A DNA stretch of 64,000 bases. It comes from an uncultured Eubacteriales bacterium (GTDB lineage Bacteria; Bacillota; Clostridia; Oscillospirales; Acutalibacteraceae). The notes beneath the pieces were generated by a model. That model saw only the letters and a list, made by a program, of their open reading frames with translations, ran no database searches and was not told the DNA's origin. Below are positions 1 through 8,964 of the stretch, piece after piece. Every line of letters starts with the position of its first letter. Within the stretch, counting starts at the first letter, position 1. The position numbers were made by a program, and so were the translations under genes. The stretch is from positions 12,259 to 76,258 of the forward strand of contig CAJTNL010000010.1 in assembly GCA_910577755.1 (NCBI GenBank), in the 5' to 3' direction.

Positions 1-2
1 AA

Positions 3-1274
3 CCAATTAATGATCCTATTGCAATAAAAATGATAGATGAGCTAAAGGAGTATATTGGTGCTTCAACAACCGATAAGTTATTTTATAACTCTGATATGCT
101 GGAAAAACTGAGATGCGGAATTGTTGTTCATCACGGTTCAATGCCATTGACAGCCCGTTTGATATTAGAGCATTTTACGCAGCAGCGCTTCTGTAAAATC
201 TGCTTTGCTACTTCTACACTGGAGCAGGGAATCAATATGCCATTCGATGTGGTTTATCTTGACCGCTTCGAGGAAAGTAAAACACTTTCTGTAAAAAATT
301 TGATTGGTAGAGCCGGTCGCTCTACCAACAAACCCGTATTTGATTTTGGTAGCGTCATTTTGCGACCAAATGCAATGAGTAGATTCCGAAAAGTGTACCG
401 CAAGAAAAATACTCTTTCGTCAAAATCTCGATTAGATACGACAGATGATAAAATGGATGAGAAATATGAGGAGTACAAAGAAGCAATCAAAACAGGGGAA
501 TTCTCTGACGAGTATAATCTTACAAATAAAGATCTTGAGAAATTAAAGTCAGATAGTGTTACTACGGTAGTTCCTACATTGTTGGATATGATGTTTACTG
601 ATGCAGGCTTTGTGTTGCCTAATGCAGTAGCAAAAGAGGTGTATGAGGACTTCCAGTGCTTATACAAGCAGTACTTAGGCCGAGAACTAACCGCAGCAGA
701 AAAATTTGTTTTTGATTCCGCCATTAAAATAATGATCTGGAAAGTGCACGGTAAAACATTTAGTAAGATTTGTCAAGAGAGATATGCTTATGTTTCCAAT
801 GTTGCCCAACGGCGATTATTGTCACGAGCAGGTCAACGAGATCGTGCTGATAGCCTGACAGTTCGATACATTGCAGGTTATAGTGATATTCCGGATAAAG
901 AATTGCGTACTTTCCCCTTATTCCCCGCTGAAACAAAAGGTAAAGATGTCGATTACGACCGTGTTGTCTATGATACATATGATTTTCTCGATAAACTTAT
1001 AGGATTTAAGCTGAGTGATTTGTTCTATGCGATTTTCCATCAGTATTATCTTGCGTATCAAGACGATCGTGCTGAGAGGTTGGCAAAGTACATCAAATAT
1101 GGAACGGAAGACTCAACTGAGATATGGATGTTACGATATGGGTTTTCTTTTGAGGAAATTGAATGGTTAAAGCCTTGTGTTGAAAGCATTGATCAAATGG
1201 AAATTAAATTTAACGAAAAAATTGAAAATCTCAGCGATGCTCAGAAAAGTAGTATTTTAAAATTTATTTTTTAA
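3..1274 (+). CDS. SF2 (Ski2-like) helicase, C-terminal part, cut by window edge
   Basis: The frame is open from the first bases, so the gene begins outside the window; the ATG at 30 is internal. What remains is the second RecA-like lobe followed by a roughly 300-residue helical tail. Visible motifs are VVHHGSMP (motif IV region), FATSTLEQGINMP (motif V) and LIGRAGRS (motif VI), the pattern of superfamily 2 helicases of the Ski2/Brr2 type. Such helicases with long C-terminal extensions are often bacterial defence effectors, for example HamB of Hachiman, but the partner gene would lie upstream and cannot be seen. The gene ends at a strong hairpin terminator and is followed by a TnpV-type mobile-element gene on the other strand, so carriage on a mobile element is plausible. 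The helicase call is solid; the defence role is inference. Confidence 0.8.
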   Translation, partial: PINDPIAIKMIDELKEYIGASTTDKLFYNSDMLEKLRCGIVVHHGSMPLTARLILEHFTQQRFCKICFATSTLEQGINMPFDVVYLDRFEESKTLSVKNLIGRAGRSTNKPVFDFGSVILRPNAMSRFRKVYRKKNTLSSKSRLDTTDDKMDEKYEEYKEAIKTGEFSDEYNLTNKDLEKLKSDSVTTVVPTLLDMMFTDAGFVLPNAVAKEVYEDFQCLYKQYLGRELTAAEKFVFDSAIKIMIWKVHGKTFSKICQERYAYVSNVAQRRLLSRAGQRDRADSLTVRYIAGYSDIPDKELRTFPLFPAETKGKDVDYDRVVYDTYDFLDKLIGFKLSDLFYAIFHQYYLAYQDDRAERLAKYIKYGTEDSTEIWMLRYGFSFEEIEWLKPCVESIDQMEIKFNEKIENLSDAQKSSILKFIF

Positions 1275-1324
1275 AATTACATAAGTTTTGAGAAATTCTC
1301 ACAATGTGTATTTGAATTTAACAC

Positions 1325-1356
1325 AACGGCGGCAAGGATTTCTTCCTGCCGCCGTT
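1325..1356. terminator. GC-rich hairpin between converging genes
   Basis: Two arms of AACGGCGGCA and TGCCGCCGTT, with a short AAGGA/TTCC continuation, form a stem at the meeting point of the helicase gene and the minus-strand tnpV gene. The T-run is weak, so it is read as a bidirectional terminator on position and stem strength. Confidence 0.65.
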
Positions 1357-1361
1357 CTAAG

Positions 1362-1739
1362 TTAGTTGTAAATTATATTGTGATTCACGATTTCTGTTGC
1401 TCTGCTTTGGATGTTATTCATTTGCACAACCCACTTCATTTGATTATCCGATTTGAGTCGTTTAGTCACACTTTCACGCTCTGCCATCTGATTTATCAGT
1501 CTGATAAACATACCTTCTGCTTGCTCGTTAATATCAGCAAGATAACTGTTGAGTTTACCGCTTGTGAGCAAATTCATATACAACACTCTATGATTTTGCT
1601 TTAGGTAGTGGCGGTGTCGTTGTCCCCATAAACTGACAGGCTTATTTTCTTTTTCGGATAGTAAGGTAAAGCAGGGAATAAGATAATCACCTTGCTGTTC
1701 GTATGTACAGCCCATCTGTTCAAATATTGTCTTTTCCAT
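1362..1739 (-). CDS. tnpV: TnpV-type transposon-encoded protein
   Basis: 125 residues starting MEKTIFEQMGCTYEQQGDYLIP, which is the typical start of the TnpV family carried on clostridial mobilizable and conjugative transposons. An in-frame ATG four codons upstream at 1751 would overlap the preceding gene, so the MEKT start is preferred. The biochemical role of TnpV is not known; the family is small, soluble and basic towards its C-terminus. It lies 4 nt after the 59-residue ORF at 1744-1923, so the two are probably cotranscribed. No transposase or recombinase is visible here, so this may be the edge or a remnant of an element extending left of the window. Confidence 0.75.
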   Translation of the reverse strand: MEKTIFEQMGCTYEQQGDYLIPCFTLLSEKENKPVSLWGQRHRHYLKQNHRVLYMNLLTSGKLNSYLADINEQAEGMFIRLINQMAERESVTKRLKSDNQMKWVVQMNNIQSRATEIVNHNIIYN

Positions 1740-1743
1740 AAAC

Positions 1744-1923
1744 TTAAACATCCATTATCTTAATTCTAAATTTCTTAATCGTTGCGTGAGCAAATTTGAT
1801 AATGAGTTCATCAACTGCATCTGTATATCCTCCGTCTGCAATGAGTTTATTTTTCAAATTGTTCAGACTCTCGATAATAATGCTGTACTCATAATCATCA
1901 ATCGCTATGTAGTATTTTGACAT
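1744..1923 (-). CDS. Small mobile-element ORF upstream of tnpV (59 aa)
   Basis: Reads MSKYYIAIDDYEYSIIIE and continues for 59 residues without cysteines. I recognise this as a small hypothetical protein that commonly accompanies TnpV on Firmicutes integrative elements; no function is known to me. A GGAGG lies upstream but 14 nt from this ATG. A closer ATG would give only a seven-codon peptide. The pairing with tnpV is the main support for it being real. Confidence 0.6.
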   Translation of the reverse strand: MSKYYIAIDDYEYSIIIESLNNLKNKLIADGGYTDAVDELIIKFAHATIKKFRIKIMDV

Positions 1924-2008
1924 CGCATATTTCTTGACCTCCTTTGCCTAAAGTGTAACAAAGAAATTCTTCCTTTGCGAATGTGCGATTTTTTTTTGAA
2001 CATAGAGA

Positions 2009-2050
2009 AAGACAGCGTAAAAAGCATTTCTGCCTTCTACGCTGTCTTTT
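2009..2050. terminator. Hairpin with 11-bp stem upstream of the tnpV pair
   Basis: Arms AAGACAGCGTA and TACGCTGTCTT followed by TTTT on the plus strand. No plus-strand gene feeds it in this window, so it may be a remnant of the mobile element or a bidirectional insulator. Confidence 0.45.
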
Positions 2051-2375
2051 CGCCTTTGCAACGCCCATAAAGTTTTGTTTTGATGTGTTTTTCAAATTAC
2101 TGCCTTATGCGGCGTTGGCATTTGACTATACCTTTTTTTTACCGATTATCGCACATATAGCAAAAGATTTTTTGTATGGTTATGGACGGATTATGTTTTG
2201 CTATGTCGTGCTTAAGTATGGGTGTTTTCATTTTTTGAGTAAATATATTTTTACTCTGGATATATGATATGTCCTATTTGAAACTTTTAAATGTTTTAAA
2301 ATTTAACTTTTCTTTATATATGGTTTTTGCTGTACGTTGATTAACTTTTTTAAACCAATTGTGTTTTTTGTTATA
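2051..2375. other. Gene-free AT-rich stretch
   Basis: About 325 bp between the mobile-element remnant and the MATE gene terminator. Open frames here are short, lack ribosome binding sites and resemble nothing I know. It probably contains the right boundary of the element, but no terminal repeat could be identified. Confidence 0.4.
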
Positions 2376-2432
2376 AAAACAGCACCCTTTTGGTTTAAGT
2401 GTATTGCATAATTCGAAAAAGGTGCTGTTTTA
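2376..2432. terminator. Terminator after the MATE gene
   Basis: Inverted arms AACAGCACC and GGTGCTGTT with A/T-rich inner extensions. On the minus strand the distal arm runs into TTTTT. It sits one or two bases from the MATE stop codon. Confidence 0.7.
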
Positions 2433-2433
2433 A

Positions 2434-3780
2434 TTATGTTGTTGTAAAAGCTTTAGATTTTTTAATTTTGTGAAAGTATAAAAATGCCATAGCAACCAGA
2501 AATGTGAGAAGTTCAGCAACAGGAACTGCATACCAAATTGCGTCTGTACCAAACATAAGAGGGAACGTAGCTACCAGTATGGAGCTTAATACAAGACCTC
2601 TTAGCAAACAAACGACGATTGCTGCAACCGGACGAAGAGTGGATTGAAAATATCCACTGAAAAAAATATTAAAGTTCATAAACAGATAAGAAAAGAAGTA
2701 AATACGCAGAGCACTGGAAGCCAGAGCCAAAATTTCGTCTGATGGGTGGTTCATAAAGGCATAGGTTAATATATTGGGGAAAAAGAAGCCGAAAATGAAT
2801 AGCACTAAGGCAATAATACTGGAGGTAATTGTACCAATATGGCGTACCTGTAATACTCGCTTATGATGACCAGCACCGTGGTTGGTAGCTATAATAGGTT
2901 GTGCTGTCTGTGCCACACCGTTAAATAAAGACATACATACAATAGAAATGTTTGCAATCATACTGTATACGCTTAATCCAATACTACCGATGTATTTTAA
3001 TAATGTAATATTAAAGACAAATACAAGTACAGCATTGGCGCACTCTATTAAGAAGCTGGAAAAACCGCATTTTATAATTTCCCATAAGGTCTTAAAGGAA
3101 AAGCAGCGGAAAGAAAAGTGCATGGTATTTTTTTTAGAGAAAAAGTGAAGCACCAGAATACCTATGGTGATAATAGTTCCAATAACAGTTGCTAAAGCAC
3201 CGCCAAACATACCCATGTCCAGCGGAAAAATAAATAAATAATCCAGTCCAATATTGATGGCCGAGCCTACTAAAACACCAATCATTGCCAGTTTGGGAGC
3301 TTTATCGTTACGCAAAAAACATTGAAGACTAGCAGAAAAAATAAATGCAGGAGCAATGAGTGTATAACAAATGCCATAACTACGGACTAACTCAATATTT
3401 GTTTCGTTAGCTCCCAATGTGTACATAATAGGATCGAAAAATATGATGCAAAAAGCGGAGAGACATATGCTGACTGCGGCTGCAACCATCATAACGGTGG
3501 AAAAATATTTATGAGCTAATTGCTGGTTACCGCTGCCCTTTGCAACAGACATTAAAACACCACCTCCAACACCAAGCAATAACCCTATGGCAAAAAAGGA
3601 TGCGATGATTGGCATAAAAATATTAATTGCAGAGAGACCTGTATCTCCAACACCTTGACCTATCATAATGGTATCTACTAGCACATATATGGACGTAACA
3701 AGAGATGAACCAATAGATGGTCCTAAATAGTGAAAAAATAATCGACGTGGAGAATCTGTAAATAGATTGACTTGTTTCAT
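2434..3780 (-). CDS. MATE family multidrug/cation antiporter
   Basis: 448 residues, the usual length for the family, with twelve predicted hydrophobic segments. The N-terminal FFHYLGPSIGSSLVTSIYVLVDTIMIG is the typical MatE opening and GLLLGVGGGVLMS and AFIFSASLQCFLRNDKAP recur in the clostridial branch. These proteins export organic cations or drugs using a Na+ or H+ gradient; the substrate cannot be read from sequence. AGAGG stands 5 nt before the ATG. The gene is followed by its own terminator and preceded by trpS on the same strand, about 80 nt away, so it may end that transcript. Confidence 0.9.
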   Translation of the reverse strand: MKQVNLFTDSPRRLFFHYLGPSIGSSLVTSIYVLVDTIMIGQGVGDTGLSAINIFMPIIASFFAIGLLLGVGGGVLMSVAKGSGNQQLAHKYFSTVMMVAAAVSICLSAFCIIFFDPIMYTLGANETNIELVRSYGICYTLIAPAFIFSASLQCFLRNDKAPKLAMIGVLVGSAINIGLDYLFIFPLDMGMFGGALATVIGTIITIGILVLHFFSKKNTMHFSFRCFSFKTLWEIIKCGFSSFLIECANAVLVFVFNITLLKYIGSIGLSVYSMIANISIVCMSLFNGVAQTAQPIIATNHGAGHHKRVLQVRHIGTITSSIIALVLFIFGFFFPNILTYAFMNHPSDEILALASSALRIYFFSYLFMNFNIFFSGYFQSTLRPVAAIVVCLLRGLVLSSILVATFPLMFGTDAIWYAVPVAELLTFLVAMAFLYFHKIKKSKAFTTT

Positions 3781-3860
3781 GAAAACCTCTTAAATATTGA
3801 AATAAAAAGTGAATAAGTCAGCTCAATTGATGCTGCGCCTACCCACTGTCTGTAATACTC

Positions 3861-4880
3861 TTAATATGTTTTTGGAATGAATCCAATCTTTTTCATAACT
3901 TTGCGTAAGGTTCGATTGGATATAGAAAGTGCTTTTTCAGCGCTTTCTATATAGCATTTTTCCAAATACGCTTTATCTGTCATATAATGAGAAAATTTTT
4001 CTTGTATAGGTTGTAAATGTGCGATGACTGCGTCGGCAACGGCAGTTTTAAAATCCCCGTAGCCTTTGCCGCTGAACTCTGTTTCAATTTGCTCATTGGT
4101 TTTACCTGTAACGCAAGCGTAAATCCCCATCAAATTATTGATACCATCTTTTTCTTCACCGTAGGCTATGAGGCCGTCGCTGTCGGTTATGGCGCGTTTA
4201 AATTTCCGCATAATATCTTCTGGTTTATCTAATACCGCCACGCAGCTATTTGCATTTTCATCGGATTTAGACATTTTTTTGGTAGGGTCTTGCAATGACA
4301 TAACTCTTGCGCCTGTTTTAGAAATATAAGGCTGTGGTACTACAAAAGTCGGACTGTAAATTCTGTTAAATCTTTCTGCAATATCCCTTGCAAGCTCTAA
4401 ATGTTGTTTTTGGTCTGCACCAACTGGAATCAGATCTGCTTGATACAGTAAAATATCAGCAGCCATTAAGCTTGGATAGGTGAACAGACCTACATTGATA
4501 TTATCTGCATGTTTTGTAGATTTATCCTTAAACTGCGTCATTCTGGAAAGCTCTCCAAATTGTGTATAGCAATTTAAAATCCACGCTAGTTCAGCATGAG
4601 TATGCACATGGCTTTGAATAAAAAATAGGCTTTTTTCAACGTTAATGCCACATGCCAACAATAGGGCATAGGCTTCTAAAGCGTTGTGGCGGAATTTAGT
4701 AGGTTCCTGGCGAACGGTAATTGTATGTAAATCTGCTAGTGCAAATATACATTGATAATCGTCCTGTAAAGCGGTCCAGTTACGCAGTGCGCCCAAATAG
4801 TTTCCTAATGTAATTGTGCCGCTAGGTTGAATGGCGCTGAATATTACTTTTTTTTTCTCAGCTTCGTTGGTTACAGACAT
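3861..4880 (-). CDS. trpS: Tryptophanyl-tRNA synthetase
   Basis: 339 residues, class I synthetase. PSGTITLGNYLGALRNW carries the HIGH-type motif (TLGN) and KKMSKSDENANS the KMSKS loop. It charges tRNA-Trp in the cytoplasm. AAGGAG precedes the ATG. It lies 32 nt after an aminotransferase gene on the same strand and no T-box leader is found between them, so any tryptophan control would have to act upstream of the aminotransferase; none was seen there. Confidence 0.97.
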   Translation of the reverse strand: MSVTNEAEKKKVIFSAIQPSGTITLGNYLGALRNWTALQDDYQCIFALADLHTITVRQEPTKFRHNALEAYALLLACGINVEKSLFFIQSHVHTHAELAWILNCYTQFGELSRMTQFKDKSTKHADNINVGLFTYPSLMAADILLYQADLIPVGADQKQHLELARDIAERFNRIYSPTFVVPQPYISKTGARVMSLQDPTKKMSKSDENANSCVAVLDKPEDIMRKFKRAITDSDGLIAYGEEKDGINNLMGIYACVTGKTNEQIETEFSGKGYGDFKTAVADAVIAHLQPIQEKFSHYMTDKAYLEKCYIESAEKALSISNRTLRKVMKKIGFIPKTY

Positions 4881-4912
4881 GCGCTAATTCTCCTTAATCG
4901 TTGATAATAGAG

Positions 4913-6109
4913 TTAATTGCTCATTTGTTTTGCAATTTTGCCCAACGTGGCAATACCTTTTACAATTTGCTCATCGGTTGGTGTAGAAAAATTGATACGA
5001 AAAGATTGGCAAGAGGCATTTTCGTCTACTAAAAAGGCGTTGCCGGGTACAACGCATACTTTTTGGTTTGCGCTTTTTTTACAAAACTCAAGCATATTGA
5101 TATTAGCCGGCAGCGTACACCATACAAACAGACCGCCGTTTGCTTTGTGGTAGGAGATACCGTGCGGTACTAAATGCTCTTCAATCAGGCTAATGGTAAG
5201 TTCCAGTTTTTTGCGGTAAATGGAACGTAAGTGTTGGAGGTGGTTTTCATAGTGGTACTCTGTAATTAAGATATGGCAGATCATTTGTGCCAAAATATTA
5301 CTGTGTACATCGTCAGCTTGTTTACACACAACCATTTTTTGAGAAATTGGCTTAGGTGCAATAGAAAATCCTATACGCATTCCGGGAGAAATGACTTTTG
5401 AAAATGAGCCGGCATAAATTACAATGCCGTCTTTATCAAAGGATTTAATAGAAGGAATTGTATCACCGTTTATACGTAAATCGCCGTAGGGATTATCCTC
5501 TAAAATGATTACATGATATTGTTTTGCCAATTGGTACAACTGTTTGCGTTTTTCAAGGCTCATAGTAATGCCCGATGGATTTTGGAAATTTGGTATCGTG
5601 TATATCATCCGCACTTTTGTATTTTGTTTTAAAGTTTTCTCTAATTCTAAAAGATTCATACCATCGTGTTCCATAGAAATACCGTGCAGTTTTGTTTTTA
5701 TCGAGCGGAAAGTATTTAAAGAACCAATAAAACTGGGAGATTCACAGATAATCACATCGTCTTCATTGCATAGTACCTTACTGGCTAAATTCATAACCTG
5801 CTGTGCTCCTGAGGTGATAATAGTGTCGTCAAAATCTTTGCCAATTTGATGATGCGTTTGCATGTGATTTGTAATCGTGTTCCGCAAAGGCGTATACCCT
5901 TCTGTAATGCTGTATTGTAAAGCTTGAATGGGTTGCTCACGCAAAATTTTTTGAGAAATTTCTAAGATTTCCTTTGCTGGAAATGCTTCAGGCGCTGGAT
6001 TGCCTGCCGAAAAGGGGATTACGCCCGGCTCGGAAGAGTTTTTTAATATTTCTCTTATAATTGAAGGTTTAAGTTCTGAAACGCGGTCTGCAAATTGATA
6101 GTTCATCAT
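4913..6109 (-). CDS. PLP-dependent class I/II aminotransferase (2-aminoadipate/MocR-domain type)
   Basis: 398 residues. SAGNPAPEAFPAKEI, ITSGAQQVMNLASKVL, YTIPNFQNPSGITMS and GSFSKVISPGMRIGF (PLP lysine in SFSK) place it in the fold type I family of LysN/2-aminoadipate and aromatic aminotransferases that lack the GntR domain of MocR. The likely role is amino acid transamination with 2-oxoglutarate; the substrate cannot be fixed. A TTG and two ATGs follow AAAGGTG; the ATG at 6109 was chosen for its 10-nt spacing. It heads the minus-strand group aminotransferase-trpS-MATE. Confidence 0.88.
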   Translation of the reverse strand: MMNYQFADRVSELKPSIIREILKNSSEPGVIPFSAGNPAPEAFPAKEILEISQKILREQPIQALQYSITEGYTPLRNTITNHMQTHHQIGKDFDDTIITSGAQQVMNLASKVLCNEDDVIICESPSFIGSLNTFRSIKTKLHGISMEHDGMNLLELEKTLKQNTKVRMIYTIPNFQNPSGITMSLEKRKQLYQLAKQYHVIILEDNPYGDLRINGDTIPSIKSFDKDGIVIYAGSFSKVISPGMRIGFSIAPKPISQKMVVCKQADDVHSNILAQMICHILITEYHYENHLQHLRSIYRKKLELTISLIEEHLVPHGISYHKANGGLFVWCTLPANINMLEFCKKSANQKVCVVPGNAFLVDENASCQSFRINFSTPTDEQIVKGIATLGKIAKQMSN

Positions 6110-6303
6110 CAAATATACGCACCTTTCGGAATAAAATATCTAAAAATTTTAGAATGTTGCAAGGTTTATCTATAATTTATAATTTTATCACAAATTTATC
6201 TAACAATCAATCAAAGAGAGGGAGAAAAGACAGGGAAATCATTTATTTTTTTACTCTTTCCAACAGAGATTTTTCATTTCTCGTCAAGAAAAAACAGCGT
6301 ATT

Positions 6304-6336
6304 GTGACAGAGAATACACGGACCTCCTTGTATAAT
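6304..6336 (+). promoter_or_regulatory. spoIIE promoter with 21-bp spacer and possible Spo0A box
   Basis: GTGACA at 6304-6309 and TATAAT at 6331-6336 are separated by 21 bp, not the usual 17. The Bacillus subtilis spoIIE promoter is known for a similarly long spacer and is switched on by Spo0A~P with sigma-A. CTCGTCA at 6290-6296 reads on the other strand as TGACGAG, one mismatch from the Spo0A box TGNCGAA, immediately upstream of the -35. Confidence 0.6.
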
Positions 6337-6398
6337 CATAGCAGTATCAGAATCAGAATGATAAATTTAATGGAAGTCAAATGACGGAGGTTGTATCG

Positions 6399-8750
6399 AT
6401 GAAAGAAAAAACCATGGAGAATGGGCAAAACAAGAGACTATCTCTTAAAAGAATGCTAACTTCTCCGCGAATAAAGCGCATTGCGCTTTATGGACTGTAC
6501 TTTTTAACAGGTCTATTAAGTGCTCGCGGTATTGTGTTTGTGCGGTATGCGCCTTTTGGCGCAGCGGCGGTAGCGGCCGTACCTGTTAGAAGTATGTGGG
6601 TAGTAATTGCAGGCAGTATAATAGGGTATATTTGGCCGTCGGCTGCTATGCACCCAATTCGGTACATAGCAGCTATGGTTGCCATAGTCCTGATTCGTTA
6701 TATTTTAAACGACCTAATAAAAATACGTTCTCATCCTTTGTTTACTCCTTTGGTATGTTTTGTTCCTATGCTTGTAACAGGTATTGCCATGGCGGTTATC
6801 AATGGTGTCACGATTAACAGTATTACCATGTATAGCGCAGAGGCGGTACTTTCCGGAGGTGGTGCGTACTTTTTCCAGCGTACATCTTCTCTGCTTACCA
6901 GTAAACGCGGCGTAGGTACCCTAAACACAGGCGAACTTGCTTGTGTGGTGCTGTCCTTAGGGGTTGTAATTCTTTCGTTGAATCAGGTTGGTATTTACGA
7001 TATTTCTTTGGGAAGAATTGCGGCGGTTATCGTCATTTTGTTTGCAGCGCAACACGGTGGTGTTATGGGTGGCTCTATTGCTGGTATTGCAACAGGCGTT
7101 ATGTTGGGGCTTACTACATCAGGGTTAAACTACATTTCAGGGGCTTATGCGTTTGCGGGTTTAATGGCAGGTTTGTTTACTCCACTTGGTAAGGTTGCAA
7201 TGATTTTGGTATTTATTTTAAGTAATGCTATAGGTTCGTTGCAAATTGGTAATCAGATGTATATGATAAACGGTCTGTATGAAGTATTAGCGGCTACCTT
7301 AATCTATGTAATATGGCCTACAAAAATAGGAGGAAAATTGGTTGCAGTATTCCGGCAGCCGGTAAATTTACTGCATACTGATGGATTGCGGCGTACCATG
7401 ATTATGCGTTTGGGATTTGCGGCCAAAGCACTCGATGATGTATCACATTCAGTAGAGGAGGTTTCCAAACGGTTGGCATCGGTTTGTGAAGAAGGCTCGG
7501 ATAACGTATATGCTCATGCGGTGGAAGCATGCTGTGAAAACTGTGGTATGCGTATTTATTGCTGGGACAAAAATCAAGTAGAAACACAGAAAGCGTTTCA
7601 TGAAGCTGCAAGTAATCTACCCAAGAAAAGTAGTATCGGCATAGAGGATTTTCCAGGTTTTTTTGTAAATCGATGTAGTAGAGTACCAGAGTTGGCACAG
7701 CATATGAACCGTAAGTTTAGAGAATTAAAAATGAGAGAAGCAGCTGAACAGCGTGTTGCACAAGTGCGTTCTATGGTACTCCATCAATTTGAAACCACAG
7801 GTGAAATGATGAGAAACCTTGCACAAGAGCTAGAGCTGTATGAACGCTTTGATTATGATGCAACCCGCCGAATTAGTCAAGTACTGCACGAAGCAGCTGT
7901 TGTACCAATTGATATCAGCTGTCGTATAGATCGTTATCAACGTATGTCGGTGGAGATTGAAGTACCAAAGCTAGATCAAAAGAAAATAGGTAAAACAAAA
8001 TTGGTGAAAGAAATTTCAAAGGTATGTGGTAGAAATTTTGAAGCACCCATGATAACGATGGTAGGGGATCGGTACAGGATACAAATGACGGAGAAACCTG
8101 TGTACCGTGTGCAATTTGGAGTTGCTCAGCATGTTTGCGGCAATGCACAGCTTTGCGGAGATAGCTATGATTGTTTTACGGATGGAAAGGGGCGCTTTAT
8201 TTCAATTATCAGCGATGGTATGGGAACAGGCGGACGTGCCGCGGTAGACGGAGCGATGGCATCAAGTATTATGGCGAATTTGATTAAGGCTGGTCTTGGA
8301 TTTGACTGCGCACTCAAAATTGTAAATTCTGCCATGCAGGTAAAATCAGGAGAAGAATCTTTAGCCACATTAGACGTTGCAGTGTTGGATATGTTTGACG
8401 GTTGTTTGACTGTTATGAAAGCAGGTGCGCCACTGAGTTTTATCAAAAGAGGGAGAAAAGTCGAACGTCTTGACGGTGTGTCTGTTCCCATAGGCATTTT
8501 GGATGAAGCAAAATTTACTTATACTAAAAGTGCCTTGGAAGAAAATGATTGGCTGATTATGTTGTCTGATGGCGTAATTTCAGCTGGAGATACATGGATT
8601 ATGGAATGTATAGAAAGTTGGAATGAAAATTCTCCACAGAGCTTGGCGGAAGCCATTGTAGAAAAAGCACAGGCTCATCGTACGGATCATCATGATGACG
8701 ATACTACGGTAGTGGCAGTGCAGTTACGGTTACCTAGCATAGATATATAA
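6399..8750 (+). CDS. spoIIE: Stage II sporulation protein E (membrane PP2C phosphatase)
   Basis: 783 residues. About ten hydrophobic segments fill the first 300 residues, followed by a linker with a cysteine-rich patch (CCENCGMRIYC), and a C-terminal PP2C/SpoIIE phosphatase domain with ISDGMGTGGRAA, LIMLSDGVISAG and HHDDDTTVVAVQL. In Bacillus the protein sits at the polar septum and dephosphorylates SpoIIAA to activate sigma-F in the forespore. GGAGG at 6385-6389 selects the ATG at 6399; an upstream ATG at 6381 would put this site inside the gene. It is monocistronic, with a terminator 75 nt downstream. Confidence 0.96.
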   Translation: MKEKTMENGQNKRLSLKRMLTSPRIKRIALYGLYFLTGLLSARGIVFVRYAPFGAAAVAAVPVRSMWVVIAGSIIGYIWPSAAMHPIRYIAAMVAIVLIRYILNDLIKIRSHPLFTPLVCFVPMLVTGIAMAVINGVTINSITMYSAEAVLSGGGAYFFQRTSSLLTSKRGVGTLNTGELACVVLSLGVVILSLNQVGIYDISLGRIAAVIVILFAAQHGGVMGGSIAGIATGVMLGLTTSGLNYISGAYAFAGLMAGLFTPLGKVAMILVFILSNAIGSLQIGNQMYMINGLYEVLAATLIYVIWPTKIGGKLVAVFRQPVNLLHTDGLRRTMIMRLGFAAKALDDVSHSVEEVSKRLASVCEEGSDNVYAHAVEACCENCGMRIYCWDKNQVETQKAFHEAASNLPKKSSIGIEDFPGFFVNRCSRVPELAQHMNRKFRELKMREAAEQRVAQVRSMVLHQFETTGEMMRNLAQELELYERFDYDATRRISQVLHEAAVVPIDISCRIDRYQRMSVEIEVPKLDQKKIGKTKLVKEISKVCGRNFEAPMITMVGDRYRIQMTEKPVYRVQFGVAQHVCGNAQLCGDSYDCFTDGKGRFISIISDGMGTGGRAAVDGAMASSIMANLIKAGLGFDCALKIVNSAMQVKSGEESLATLDVAVLDMFDGCLTVMKAGAPLSFIKRGRKVERLDGVSVPIGILDEAKFTYTKSALEENDWLIMLSDGVISAGDTWIMECIESWNENSPQSLAEAIVEKAQAHRTDHHDDDTTVVAVQLRLPSIDI

Positions 8751-8824
8751 CAACAGAATAACAGAGATAAATTGTACAAATTTAGTTTATAGGTTTGTGA
8801 TAGTGTCCTTTTGTAAAAATATGG

Positions 8825-8857
8825 AAAGAGCAGAGAAATTATTTCTCTGCTCTTTTG
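8825..8857. terminator. Terminator between spoIIE and the converging radical SAM gene
   Basis: Perfect arms AAAGAGCAGAGAAAT and its complement with a very small loop, followed by TTTT on the plus side; A-rich on the left, so it may serve both directions. Confidence 0.85.
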
Positions 8858-8964
8858 TGTTTTTAGCAAAACCGAGATATTCATAAACGCCATTATAGTA
8901 CAATTTATGACTATGCATGTAGCTCAAAGATTGGTTTTTGCGAAAATATACAAATTTTCAGCCA

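Noticed and set aside
254..724. 156-codon minus-strand frame
   Set aside because: Antisense to the helicase gene whose motifs are clear; no independent support.
1898..2095. 65-codon minus-strand frame starting MKNTSKQNFMG
   Set aside because: Crosses the hairpin at 2009-2050 and overlaps the supported 59-residue gene in another frame; not recognised.
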